From positions 682,001-746,000 of the forward strand of contig NZ_JAPIVQ010000002.1 of assembly GCF_026239675.1 (NCBI RefSeq): 64,000 nucleotides of DNA, given 5' to 3'. A model generated the notes under the pieces. The model was not told where the DNA came from. It made no database searches and was given only the letters and a program-made list of their open reading frames with translations. This document shows, one piece after another, positions 1-8,035 of the stretch. Made by a program: the position numbers and the translations under genes. The stretch is from Pedobacter sp. PLR. Lineage in GTDB: Bacteria > Bacteroidota > Bacteroidia > Sphingobacteriales > Sphingobacteriaceae. The first letter of the stretch is position 1, and every line of letters starts with the position of its first letter.

Positions 1-15
1 GCAAACAGCAGCAAC

Positions 16-50
16 AAAAAAAGGAGAAGCGAAAGTTTCTCCTTTTTTGT
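16..50 (+). terminator. Intrinsic terminator of an upstream gene outside the window
   Basis: An A-rich arm ending in GGAGAA (to 28) pairs with TTCTCC (37-42) around an 8-nt loop and runs into six T residues. It must serve a gene that ends left of the window. Confidence 0.7.
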
Positions 51-175
51 TTAAGGACCTGTTTTCCTGAAACGAAGCCCGATTAATTCCTTTCTTGTTT
101 TTTTTGCTTTGATTTTCCAAATTCGGTTAGTATCTTGTTAATACTGAACAAAATGAATACTTGATGTGAAAAGGT

Positions 176-199
176 AATACTGCGTAAATCAGTATTTTT
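176..199 (+). promoter_or_regulatory. Small hairpin with T-run upstream of the histidine kinase
   Basis: AATACTG (176-182) and CAGTATT (190-196) form a 7-bp stem with a 7-nt loop, followed by T residues to 199. It lies about 45 bp before the kinase start. It could be a weak terminator or attenuator in the leader, or a DNA operator. No clear TAnnTTTG promoter box was found here. Confidence 0.35.
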
Positions 200-242
200 G
201 TTCTTATAGTTTGGCGGGGGGGCTTAAACTTAATTTTTGTGT

Positions 243-1766
243 ATGGATATTTCTACCTTTAAAGAGAGGGTGAATGGTCTTCCTGTTTTGAGGACATTGT
301 ATCTTTTATTGTCCCTGATTTTGTTTTGCCTGGCCATCAGTTATTGGGTGATCCTTTCCACGGATAACCAACAATTCCGTGCCTGGTTTTCGATTGCTTC
401 GGGTATCACCATCCTGCTCTTATGCTATGTCCTGATCCGCCAGGTAAAAAATGCCTTGAAACCTAATAAAGTTCGTAAAACTGAGGAACAATCACCGGGC
501 CTTGATAAGCTCCATCAGATGCTGGAATTTAAAAACAAAGAATTAAGCCGTTTAGCGCAGGAGCTGATTAAAGAGCAGGAAATCCGGGAATCTTCCGAAA
601 AAGCAAAGCAAATATTCCTGGTCAATATCAGCCATGAAATTCGTACCCCGATGAATGGCATTATGGGGTTCGCCAAGTTGCTGGAAGAGTCTCTGATTGA
701 TGAAGACCACCATGAATCCCTTCAGATGATCATTAAATCAGCCGATCAGTTAATGGCCATCCTCAATGATATCCTTGACTTTTCAAGACTGGAAGCCGGA
801 GATATCAATTTCCAGAACCTTCCTTTCGCCTTAAAAGATACTGTACACTCCATATATAGGATGATGGAGCATGGGGCAAAATGTAAAGACCTTGATTTTA
901 GCTATGAGATTCCGGATACCTTGCCGGAAGTATTGAGCGGTGATGCCCTTCGCCTAGGCCAGATCTTGTTAAACCTGACTTCCAATGCCATTAAATTTAC
1001 CGAGAAAGGTAAAGTGAAAATCTCCTTAAAACTGATCACTGAGCAGGAAGACCAGATTTCTATCGCCTTTAAAGTGCATGATACCGGGATAGGGATACCA
1101 ATGAACAAACAGCAATCCGTATTTGATTTCTTTGAACAGGTCACTAGTGATACCTCCAGAAGGTATGCCGGAACAGGGCTGGGACTGAGTATTGCAAAGC
1201 GACTGGTAGAATTACAGGGGGGAGAAGTCGCCCTGGAGAGTGTTGTGGGCGAAGGTTCTGATTTTTATTTTACCATGGATTTCGGGAAAGTAACGGATGA
1301 GGTTAAAGCAGAAATGCTGAAAACGAGGTGCAGGCTTCAACAGCCAGTGATACAAAATGGTAAAGGGATTAAAGTATTGATTGTTGAAGACAATCCGATC
1401 AACCAGTTACTGGTGATTAAAGTACTGGAAAATCAGGGCTATGAGATTACAGTAGCGGGCAACGGCCGTATTGCATTGGAAGCCTATGAAAAGCAGTCAT
1501 TTGATATTATTCTGATGGACTTACAAATGCCGGAGCTGGATGGTTATGAAACCACGCGGATCATCAGAAAGATGGGAGGCGAAAGAGGGGAGATTCCAAT
1601 TGTAGCGATGACTGCCCATACCATAAAAGGAGAGCTGGAAAAATGTGTCAGTATCGGAATGAACGATTACATTTCTAAACCTTTCAACGCTTCAGAATTG
1701 TATCAAAAGATAGAGATTATCATTGAAAAAGCCAGATCCGGCATCGTTACCCTGAACAAACACTAA
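243..1766 (+). CDS. Hybrid sensor histidine kinase with receiver domain
   Basis: A membrane-bound two-component kinase. Two hydrophobic segments in roughly the first 65 residues are followed by a linker, then the HisKA dimerisation domain with phospho-accepting His131 in the motif NISHEIRTPMNG. The HATPase_c domain shows the N box (LLNLTSNAIKF), DTGIGIP and GTGLGLSI. A C-terminal receiver domain has the phospho-acceptor Asp426 in ILMDLQMPELDG and the later conserved Lys in SKPF. There is no large periplasmic sensor domain, so the stimulus is probably membrane or cytoplasmic. The open frame can be extended to a TTG at 237, but the ATG at 243 is the better start. No response regulator or HPt gene is adjacent, so it is an orphan here and its output is unknown. 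Confidence 0.93.
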   Translation: MDISTFKERVNGLPVLRTLYLLLSLILFCLAISYWVILSTDNQQFRAWFSIASGITILLLCYVLIRQVKNALKPNKVRKTEEQSPGLDKLHQMLEFKNKELSRLAQELIKEQEIRESSEKAKQIFLVNISHEIRTPMNGIMGFAKLLEESLIDEDHHESLQMIIKSADQLMAILNDILDFSRLEAGDINFQNLPFALKDTVHSIYRMMEHGAKCKDLDFSYEIPDTLPEVLSGDALRLGQILLNLTSNAIKFTEKGKVKISLKLITEQEDQISIAFKVHDTGIGIPMNKQQSVFDFFEQVTSDTSRRYAGTGLGLSIAKRLVELQGGEVALESVVGEGSDFYFTMDFGKVTDEVKAEMLKTRCRLQQPVIQNGKGIKVLIVEDNPINQLLVIKVLENQGYEITVAGNGRIALEAYEKQSFDIILMDLQMPELDGYETTRIIRKMGGERGEIPIVAMTAHTIKGELEKCVSIGMNDYISKPFNASELYQKIEIIIEKARSGIVTLNKH

Positions 1767-1777
1767 ATCTGGCTTTT
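1727..1777. terminator. Bidirectional terminator overlapping the kinase 3' end
   Basis: AAAAGCCAGAT (1727-1737) and ATCTGGCTTTT (1767-1777) are a perfect 11-bp inverted repeat with a 29-nt loop. Each arm ends in a T-run on its own strand. The left arm lies inside the last codons of the kinase gene. The element can stop both the kinase transcript and the convergent bcp operon. Confidence 0.6.
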
Positions 1778-1783
1778 CGTATT

Positions 1784-2254
1784 TTAGGCTGATGCGTTTA
1801 GTAATTCCAATACCTGGGAAGTAGCATTTTTGGTGTCTACCTTAGCAATGATATGCGTAATTACGCCATGCTCATCAATCAGGAATGTTTTTCTGTTGGT
1901 ACCCATATACTTTTTACCGTACATATTTTTCTCTCCCCAAACACCATAAGCTTCCACGATCTTTTTGTCCGTATCAGCAATCAGGGTAAAAGGCAAATCG
2001 TATTTACTGGCAAATTTCTGGTGAGATTGCTCATCATCAACACTTACGCCCAATACTACAATCCCTTTAGCCACCAAACCCTGGTAATTGTCTCTGAAAT
2101 CGCAGGCCTCCGTAGTACAACCCGGAGTATTGTCTTTTGGATAGAAATAAAGCACTACCTTTTTTCCTTTAAACTGGTTTAGGGAAACTGTATTTCCATC
2201 CTGATCGTTTGCGGTAAAATCAGGTGCGTTCTGACCTGCTGTTAATTCACTCAT
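1784..2254 (-). CDS. bcp: Thioredoxin-dependent thiol peroxidase (Bcp-type peroxiredoxin)
   Basis: Reduces hydrogen peroxide and organic hydroperoxides in the cytoplasm using thioredoxin. The 156-residue length is normal for the family. The peroxidatic Cys46 lies in TPGCT and the candidate resolving Cys51 follows five residues later (PGCTTEAC), the arrangement of Bcp/PrxQ enzymes. FYPKDNTPG just before it is the characteristic active-site loop. The gene starts four bases after the end of the M23 peptidase gene and is the last member of a three-gene minus-strand operon with the FAH-type hydrolase. It probably ends at the hairpin shared with the convergent kinase gene. Confidence 0.95.
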   Translation of the reverse strand: MSELTAGQNAPDFTANDQDGNTVSLNQFKGKKVVLYFYPKDNTPGCTTEACDFRDNYQGLVAKGIVVLGVSVDDEQSHQKFASKYDLPFTLIADTDKKIVEAYGVWGEKNMYGKKYMGTNRKTFLIDEHGVITHIIAKVDTKNATSQVLELLNASA

Positions 2255-2258
2255 AATG

Positions 2259-3980
2259 CTATTTATAAAACGTGATTGAATAATTTCTGTTGTTGCCTTT
2301 CATATCAGTAACAATCACTTCCAGGATATGTTTCCCGGGTGCAATGCTACCATCAAAAGTATGCCACAGACTGGCGGTTTTGCTGTCGAATTCCATCAAA
2401 ATCCATTTGCCATCCACATAACCGTTAAAGCTTTTTAAGCCGGAAAGGTTATCCCTTAATTTAAAGGACATCTTACTGATCCCTGCCATGTTCTTGCCAT
2501 CGCTGATGTTTAGTGGAGTAAGGGTAGGAGGAATGGTATCTATGGCAATGTAGAAGCTGCCAAAATTCCTTGGGTTAGCCTTTACATAGCCATTGTCAAA
2601 AGCACCACCCTGACTACCGCCACCTTTATTAACGATCAAAGCCTTCTCTTTGTACTTTTCAAGACTGCTGTCAGCCTTAATCCAAAGTTCAAAGCCCAGA
2701 TGTAGGGGCGTCAGGGTATTGTGAATCTGATGAATGGCAGAAAAAGCATTGCCGGCAGGTTTAGGGAAAGTTTTATATTGAAAGTTCAGGTCGTTATATA
2801 AAGTCCCTTTAGGTAAAATCACCTTTACTTCCGCATTGTTAAATTCATTCACATTGCCATATGCATAAGCGATCCCCGGCGTTTGCTCAGGTGTTTTCAG
2901 CACCGCTTTCTCGTCTGCCTGTACTTTAAATGGCAATACACTTTTGTTTCCTTTTCCATCGGTGATGGTGTACTTTAACTGATGCAGTTTGCCATCATTA
3001 AAATTTATCCGGCCGTTATTGACAAGATTACTGTAAATGCCCAATGGATTGCCGGGATCTACAAAACTCTTTTGAATACTTTTTCTGGTATTGATGAAAG
3101 AGGGGTAATCGATATGAGAATTGATCGCTTTGCTGTTTTCAAATTTGAACCGCTCCAGGGAAGAAGTGAAAACTACTTTGCCGTCCAGTTCCAGTTCAAT
3201 AGAATAAACGCCGTTTGTACCCGAAGCACCATTGTGTTTATCTGTACTAATGACGCCAAATCCAACTTCTCCGCCTAAGTTAATCGTATTTACCTGATTC
3301 AGCTTATAGTTTCCTGCGCCACCAATTACCTGAAAGTATTGCTTTGGCGTCAGTTCATTAAAAGGTTTCTGATTTAAGCGGTATACATACATTGAATAGA
3401 TGACTGGCGGAATATTGTCCGGAATCTCAAAACCAAATAATTGCGGGTTAATGGTGGCTTCTGTTTTGGAATCCCTGATCTCAAAATGTAAATGAGGGCC
3501 ACCAGAGCTGCCTGTATTGCCCGTATAAGCGATAACATCCCCTTTGCGAACAGGAATTAACGTGGTCGCAGGGAAATCGTCGATCTCATAAGATTTCCTT
3601 AGATACTGTAATGTTTTTACCTGTTGTCCGATTTTAGGATTAAAGCGTGATAAGTGTCCGTATACTGAAGTGTAACCGTTAGGATGAGTCAGGTAAACCG
3701 CCAGTCCGAAGCCACTGTTTTGTACCCTTAAACGGGAAACGTAGCCATCGGCAATAGCATATACCGGATATCCTTCCCGCTGATTGGTGCGAAAATCCAT
3801 TCCTGAGTGAAAATGATTAGCTCTGAGTTCTCCAAAAGAACCGGCCAATGCCGGAGGTACAATGTCCAGGGGAGACCTGAAATCTACCAGTGGATATTTC
3901 TGATTACTAAAAACCTGCTGTGCATCGGCTATAAAACTGCAAAGTACCAGAGTCAGCAGTAAGAAGTTTGCTTTAATCAT
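2259..3980 (-). CDS. Exported M23 family (LytM) metallopeptidase
   Basis: A 573-residue protein with an N-terminal signal peptide (residues 1 to about 20, ending near ADAQQ). The LytM/peptidase M23 domain lies at about residues 50-180. The zinc ligands are visible: His58 and Asp62 in HFHSGMDFR, and His163/His165 in GPHLHFEI. The family cleaves peptide cross-links in peptidoglycan or acts as a divisome activator. The remaining ~390 residues have no recognised motif but look like beta-rich extracellular domains. It is the middle gene of the operon FAH hydrolase - M23 - bcp, with 5-bp and 4-bp gaps. Whether it is an active endopeptidase is inferred from the intact ligands. Confidence 0.9.
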   Translation of the reverse strand: MIKANFLLLTLVLCSFIADAQQVFSNQKYPLVDFRSPLDIVPPALAGSFGELRANHFHSGMDFRTNQREGYPVYAIADGYVSRLRVQNSGFGLAVYLTHPNGYTSVYGHLSRFNPKIGQQVKTLQYLRKSYEIDDFPATTLIPVRKGDVIAYTGNTGSSGGPHLHFEIRDSKTEATINPQLFGFEIPDNIPPVIYSMYVYRLNQKPFNELTPKQYFQVIGGAGNYKLNQVNTINLGGEVGFGVISTDKHNGASGTNGVYSIELELDGKVVFTSSLERFKFENSKAINSHIDYPSFINTRKSIQKSFVDPGNPLGIYSNLVNNGRINFNDGKLHQLKYTITDGKGNKSVLPFKVQADEKAVLKTPEQTPGIAYAYGNVNEFNNAEVKVILPKGTLYNDLNFQYKTFPKPAGNAFSAIHQIHNTLTPLHLGFELWIKADSSLEKYKEKALIVNKGGGSQGGAFDNGYVKANPRNFGSFYIAIDTIPPTLTPLNISDGKNMAGISKMSFKLRDNLSGLKSFNGYVDGKWILMEFDSKTASLWHTFDGSIAPGKHILEVIVTDMKGNNRNYSITFYK

Positions 3981-3985
3981 CTAAA

Positions 3986-4597
3986 CTATTTTATTTCAAA
4001 ATTTAACAATTGCTGACCATCCATCCAGGCTTCCAGTTTATCACCCTCGTGTACTTGTCCCACACCTTCCGGTGTACCTGTGAAAATCAGGTCTCCTTTT
4101 TTCAGGGTAAAATATTGAGATATAAAAGAGATCAGGTATTCAAATGAAAAGATCATATCCTGAGTATTCCCTTGCTGACGCGGCTTTCCATTGATCTGAA
4201 GTTCAAAAGGAAGTTTGTGCAGGTCGCTGAGTTGCGCTTTTGGAACAAAGGTCCCTACGGCAGCACTATGGTCAAATGCTTTGGCCAATTCCCATGGCAA
4301 GCCTTTTTCTTTATGTAGCGTCTGGATGTCCCTTGCTGTAAAATCAATTCCCAAACTAACTTCTTCGAAATAGTTACCTGCAAATTTTTCAGCGATATGC
4401 TTTCCTTCCCTACAGATTTTCAACACCACTTCCAGTTCATAATGAATGTCGGAAGAAAACTCAGGAATGTAAAAAGGTTTATTTTCTCTTAAGGCAGCAG
4501 TATCCGGTTTTAGAAATATAACCGGAATCCCCGGGATAGGGTTGTTTAATTCTTTGGCATGCGCAGCGTAGTTGCGGCCAATGCAAATGATCTTCAT
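3986..4597 (-). CDS. Fumarylacetoacetate hydrolase (FAH) family protein
   Basis: A 203-residue metal-dependent enzyme of the FAH/2-hydroxyhepta-2,4-diene-1,7-dioate isomerase fold. The metal ligands typical of the family are present: Glu54 and Glu56 in YELEVVL and Asp85 in GIDFTARD. FTGTPEGVG near the C-terminus is the other family signature. The start MKIICIGRNYAAH matches the usual beginning of small single-domain FAH proteins. Substrate cannot be told from sequence; relatives act as acylpyruvases or oxaloacetate decarboxylases. It is the first gene of the operon with the M23 peptidase and bcp. Confidence 0.9.
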   Translation of the reverse strand: MKIICIGRNYAAHAKELNNPIPGIPVIFLKPDTAALRENKPFYIPEFSSDIHYELEVVLKICREGKHIAEKFAGNYFEEVSLGIDFTARDIQTLHKEKGLPWELAKAFDHSAAVGTFVPKAQLSDLHKLPFELQINGKPRQQGNTQDMIFSFEYLISFISQYFTLKKGDLIFTGTPEGVGQVHEGDKLEAWMDGQQLLNFEIK

Positions 4598-4686
4598 CTT
4601 CAGATTTGGGATTAATAATTATGGAACTAACAAGATTCGGCTCTGAAAGTTTCTTCCTCCCCAAAAATACTAAAGAATAGGGGGAA

Positions 4687-5202
4687 TTATAAAACGGAAA
4701 TACGTTTTACTATGGTTTCAGATCCGGAAACGACCTTTAGGAAGTAAATTCCACTGTTCAGTCGGTTGGGAATGGTATAGCTTTTTACTTGTTCTCCGGC
4801 AGCAACACGTTCATTAGCAAGGGTAACGACTTCGTTTCCTAACAAGTCCATGATTTTAACAGAAAGGTTAGACTCGCGGTCTAATTTCAAAATCAGGTTG
4901 ATCTGGTCAGTTACCGGATTCGGATAAACCTTAACTACAGTAAGAATTTTATCGGCTTTGATACCTGTCGGACCTTTCGTATTCGCCAATACATCATTAT
5001 ACGGAATGTACCCGAAAGCAGATTTAGGCTTATAGGTAGGGACACTGGCTTTAATTTGAGGGGTCTTGTAGATTTTTTTTGCCCTTACATTGGAGATGGC
5101 ACTGTCCGGTCGCTGAGCTAAAACATTTAAGCCGCAGAAAACACTCAGGCATAAAATGCAAGAAATCTTCAAGAGCAGTTTAGTTTGTAGTTTTATATTC
5201 AT
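4687..5202 (-). CDS. Secreted protein with type IX secretion C-terminal sorting domain
   Basis: A 171-residue protein with a signal peptide (about residues 1-30, ending near VLAQR), a short low-complexity middle, and a C-terminal ~75-residue domain with the hallmarks of the type A sorting signal: VYPNPV near its start, KIMDLLGNEV in the middle and GIYFLKV - KRISVL at the end. Such domains direct export through the type IX system and then attachment to the cell surface. An upstream in-frame ATG at 5247 exists, but it adds an A/T-rich stretch before the signal peptide; the ATG at 5202 is preferred. The mature region is so short that the protein may be little more than an anchored tail; function unknown. 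Confidence 0.8.
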   Translation of the reverse strand: MNIKLQTKLLLKISCILCLSVFCGLNVLAQRPDSAISNVRAKKIYKTPQIKASVPTYKPKSAFGYIPYNDVLANTKGPTGIKADKILTVVKVYPNPVTDQINLILKLDRESNLSVKIMDLLGNEVVTLANERVAAGEQVKSYTIPNRLNSGIYFLKVVSGSETIVKRISVL

Positions 5203-5352
5203 GTTCGGATAGTTCCAAAAATATAAATAATTAAACAATAATATCAATGATTTTGTTCAAATTTTAATATTTAACAATATTTAACAACTAATGGCGTTCT
5301 CTTGTGTTTCTCTTTTTTAACCATAATCTGCTTCTTAAATATTATGGGATTG

Positions 5353-5360
5353 TAAATTTG
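5353..5360 (+). promoter_or_regulatory. Putative -7 box of the kup promoter
   Basis: TAAATTTG matches the Bacteroidota -7 consensus TAnnTTTG and lies 37 bp before the GTG start. No good TTG sits about 20 bp upstream, so support is moderate. Confidence 0.4.
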
Positions 5361-5397
5361 TTTATTTACTGTAATTTTACCGCATAATTATAACAAG

Positions 5398-7350
5398 GTG
5401 TCGAATCAGAAAAATTTAAATGCGCTCAGTGCCGGAGGGTTACTCATTAGTTTAGGTATTGTATATGGAGACATTGGAACCTCGCCACTCTATACTTTAA
5501 AAGCGATTTTTACAGCGGTTAAAGGGGCAGGGCAGACAGTAACTCCAGAGTTGGTGCTTGGTGCGATATCCTGTATCATTTGGACACTGACCTTACAAAC
5601 GACGATTAAGTATGTTGTGATCACGCTTAAGGCAGATAACAAAGGGGAGGGAGGAATTTTCTCGCTATACTCCCTGGTGCGGAAGAATGCCAAATGGCTC
5701 GTCATACCCGCCGTAATCGGAGGTTGTGCGATGCTTGCCGATGGAATTATTACCCCCAGTATCACGGTAACTACCGCTATTGAGGGTTTACAACTAAAAT
5801 TCCCGAATGTACCTGTCATCCCAATCGTTATTGCGATTATTACCGGACTCTTTATCATCCAGCAATTTGGAACAAACCTCGTTGGAAAACTATTTGGACC
5901 GGTCATGTTTTTGTGGTTCAGCGCATTAGGTGTATTGGGGCTGCTTTTTGTAGTTCAGGATTTTACGATCCTAAAAGCTATGAACCCTTATTATGCGGTG
6001 GTCTTGCTAATCGATAACCCCGCAGCATTACTCATTTTAGGTGGTGTTTTCCTATGTACGACCGGAGCAGAAGCTTTGTATTCTGATATGGGGCATTGCG
6101 GAAAAAACAACATCAGGGTCAGTTGGGTATTCGTAAAAATAATGTTGATCTTAAATTACCTCGGACAAGGGGTATGGGTATTACACCGTCCTCATTACGA
6201 GGTGGAACTAAACCCTTTCTTTGAAATTGTACCTCCTGCATACCTGTTATTTATGGTAGCCCTGGCTACCTTAGCTGCGGTGATTGCCAGTCAGGCGATG
6301 ATTACCGGCTCCTTTACACTGATCTCTGAAGCTGTAAGGTTAAACCTATGGCCTAAAGTAAGGATCAATTACCCAAGTAATCAAAAAGGACAAATCTATG
6401 TGCCTTCCATCAACTGGCTGCTTTGGCTGGGTTGTGTGGCCATCGTATTGATATTTAAGAAATCCGGAGCAATGGAGGGGGCTTACGGTCTTGCCATCAA
6501 CTTAACCTTCTTATCCACGACCATTCTTGTGGCCGCTTATATGAAGCGTAAAAAAGTGCCTGTTTACGTGATTGTGATCTTCTTAGTGATTTATGGCGTA
6601 TTAGAATCTACCTTCCTGGTGGGTAACCTTGCCAAATTCTTCCATGGTGGCTGGATGACCGTATTGATCGGTTCTGCCTTGTTTACCGTGATGTGGAGCT
6701 GGTATGTAGCCAGAAAAATCAAAAACAGATTCGTTAAATATGTCGAGATCGAAGATTACTTCCAGATCATTTCTGAGCTGAGCGAAGATATATCTGTTCC
6801 TAAATATTCTTCTCAGCTGGTGTATTTAACCAGTGCCAACTTTAAAACAGAAATTGAATCCAAAATCATTTACTCGATCATTCAGAAAGAGCCAAAACGT
6901 GCCGATATCTATTGGTTGGTGCACGTAGATGTGGTGGATGAGCCGTATACAAGAGAATATAAAGTAGAATTCCTGATTCCAGGGAAGCTGATCCGTATCG
7001 ACTTTAAACTCGGTTTCAGGGTAGAGCAAAGCGTAAATCTACTCTATAGAAAAGTAATTGAAGACCTGGTGAAAAATGGCGAAGTAGACATTACCAGTCA
7101 GTACACTTCTTTAAATAAACATAAAATTGCAGGAGATTTTAGATTCGTGCTTTTAGAAAAACACCTGTCGAAATTCTCTAAACTGAGCTTCTATGAGCGC
7201 AGTGTCATGGATTATTACTTCATTCTGAAACGCTTCAGTCTTTCTGAAGAACGAAGTTTCGGACTGGATTCCAGTTATGTAGATGTGGAGAAAGTTCCTT
7301 TGATCTTTGTAACGCCGGATGATATTGAACTAACGAGATTACCGGTATAA
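5398..7350 (+). CDS. kup: Low-affinity potassium uptake transporter Kup
   Basis: A 650-residue KUP/HAK/KT family K+:H+ symporter. The N-terminus contains the family signature LGIVYGDIGTSPLYTLK (about residues 20-37). About twelve membrane segments follow in the first ~440 residues, with GVFLCTTGAEALYSDMGHCG in the middle, and the C-terminal ~200 residues form the usual cytoplasmic domain. Length is normal. Translation appears to begin at a GTG (5398); no ATG is available between the preceding stop and the conserved N-terminus. Single-gene unit followed by its own terminator. Confidence 0.95.
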   Translation: MSNQKNLNALSAGGLLISLGIVYGDIGTSPLYTLKAIFTAVKGAGQTVTPELVLGAISCIIWTLTLQTTIKYVVITLKADNKGEGGIFSLYSLVRKNAKWLVIPAVIGGCAMLADGIITPSITVTTAIEGLQLKFPNVPVIPIVIAIITGLFIIQQFGTNLVGKLFGPVMFLWFSALGVLGLLFVVQDFTILKAMNPYYAVVLLIDNPAALLILGGVFLCTTGAEALYSDMGHCGKNNIRVSWVFVKIMLILNYLGQGVWVLHRPHYEVELNPFFEIVPPAYLLFMVALATLAAVIASQAMITGSFTLISEAVRLNLWPKVRINYPSNQKGQIYVPSINWLLWLGCVAIVLIFKKSGAMEGAYGLAINLTFLSTTILVAAYMKRKKVPVYVIVIFLVIYGVLESTFLVGNLAKFFHGGWMTVLIGSALFTVMWSWYVARKIKNRFVKYVEIEDYFQIISELSEDISVPKYSSQLVYLTSANFKTEIESKIIYSIIQKEPKRADIYWLVHVDVVDEPYTREYKVEFLIPGKLIRIDFKLGFRVEQSVNLLYRKVIEDLVKNGEVDITSQYTSLNKHKIAGDFRFVLLEKHLSKFSKLSFYERSVMDYYFILKRFSLSEERSFGLDSSYVDVEKVPLIFVTPDDIELTRLPV

Positions 7351-7370
7351 GCTGATTTTTTTATACTGAA

Positions 7371-7406
7371 AAGGCTGTTCATATTCATTTATGGGCAGCT
7401 TTTTTT
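7371..7406 (+). terminator. Terminator of kup
   Basis: AAGGCTG (7371-7377) pairs with CAGCTTT (7396-7402, one G-T pair) around an 18-nt loop, followed by a T-run to 7406. It lies 20 bp past the kup stop codon. Confidence 0.6.
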
Positions 7407-7452
7407 ATTTAAAATGCTTTGCATAGCTCATCTTCGGTTGACTAGAGGGGAA

Positions 7453-7481
7453 ATAAAAAAAGGCTCCGGGGAGGAGCCTTT
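7453..7481 (-). terminator. Terminator hairpin ending the candidate small RNA
   Basis: Perfect 9-bp stem AAAGGCTCC/GGAGCCTTT with a 5-nt loop. The uninterrupted T-run occurs only on the minus strand (A-run 7455-7461 on the plus strand), so it stops leftward transcription. The annotated permease to the right has its own terminator at 7976-8014, which argues for a separate transcript here. Confidence 0.65.
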
Positions 7482-7645
7482 AGCGTTGGTCTTCCGACCG
7501 AACAACTATAGGGATAATTATAGGAGGGCAATTTATTGGGTACTAATACCATAACTAAGGTAGGGAATTATTTTCTAATACCACGCAATTATTGAGTAAA
7601 CCAAATAGTATGGTGCTGAAACGTCTGGTCCATAGTCTCCTGACA
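7453..7645 (-). ncRNA. Candidate structured small RNA, minus strand
   Basis: No protein of useful length fits this stretch. Read on the minus strand, it ends in a strong terminator (9-bp perfect stem 7459-7467/7473-7481, loop of five, then seven U). Just before that is a second hairpin, GGUC-GGAA-GACC (7487-7498), whose loop is a GNRA tetraloop only on the minus strand. Three more base pairs (GUU/AAC) extend that stem across one bulged C. A 9-base direct repeat (TGGTATTAG) occurs twice upstream. The 5' end is a guess. No minus-strand gene follows within reach, so it is not simply a leader. A 14-codon frame beginning ATGGACCAG has AGGAG in front of it and could be a leader peptide. The Bacteroidota-type 6S RNA is one possibility, unproven. 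Confidence 0.4.
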
Positions 7646-7808
7646 GAAAAATAAAAGAATATAAAAGGAAATATTTATTTCTTTGCAGGTTTTGTTGAAA
7701 TCAACAATAGCGCAGTTGAAATTCTGCTGATTTTCTTTTTGGAGGCCAGAAATCCAGGCTGGTTTCTCGCGGATTCCGACTGTTTAAAGGGGGGATAAAT
7801 CCGCTATC

Positions 7809-7841
7809 TGTTTTGCTATTGTTTTGCTATTGTTTTGCTAT
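7809..7841. repeat. Three perfect tandem copies of an 11-bp unit
   Basis: TGTTTTGCTAT occurs three times head to tail (7809-7819, 7820-7830, 7831-7841), and a degenerate fourth unit follows. It is intergenic and merges into the large inverted repeat at 7833-7892. Confidence 0.85.
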
Positions 7842-7892
7842 CCTTTTGCTCTGGTATTGCGAAAGCAAAACAAAAGCAAAAGGATAGTAAAA
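7833..7892. repeat. Large inverted repeat, 18-bp arms
   Basis: The arms 7833-7850 and 7875-7892 are complementary at 17 of 18 positions, with the remaining one a G-T pair in one strand's RNA. The 13-bp core CTATCCTTTTGCT is perfect. The loop is 24 nt and contains a further GCAAAAC copy. There is no T-run, so it does not look like a terminator. No gene lies in 7482-8035; apart from the candidate RNA, this repeat and the next terminator I see nothing else there. Confidence 0.75.
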
Positions 7893-7975
7893 GAGCAGCA
7901 GGGATAAAAAAGAGAACAACAGGGGTTAACTGTCGGTTAACTATTAATTAATGATGCTGCCGGTTACGCAAAAAA

Positions 7976-8014
7976 AACACAAAAAAAAACAGGCTGCCCG
8001 GAAAGGCAGCCTGT
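7976..8014 (-). terminator. Terminator of the downstream-facing amino acid permease gene
   Basis: ACAGGCTGCC (7989-7998) and GGCAGCCTGT (8005-8014) form a perfect 10-bp stem with a 6-nt loop. On the minus strand it is followed by nine U residues. It lies 22 bp past the permease stop codon. Confidence 0.9.
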
Positions 8015-8035
8015 TCAATAAACTGATCAGCTGAA

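Noticed and set aside
237-245. TTG start for the hybrid kinase
   Set aside because: The ATG two codons downstream is a better start and nothing conserved would be lost.
4479-4664. 61-codon frame antisense-shifted within the FAH hydrolase start
   Set aside because: Overlaps a well-supported gene in another frame and has no recognisable features.
7509-7530. TATAGGGATAATTATAGG resembles a homing endonuclease site
   Set aside because: The likeness to the I-SceI site covers only about nine bases and no endonuclease gene is present.
7809-7841. Tandem repeats as a possible CRISPR array
   Set aside because: The 11-bp units are contiguous with no spacers and there are no cas genes in the window.
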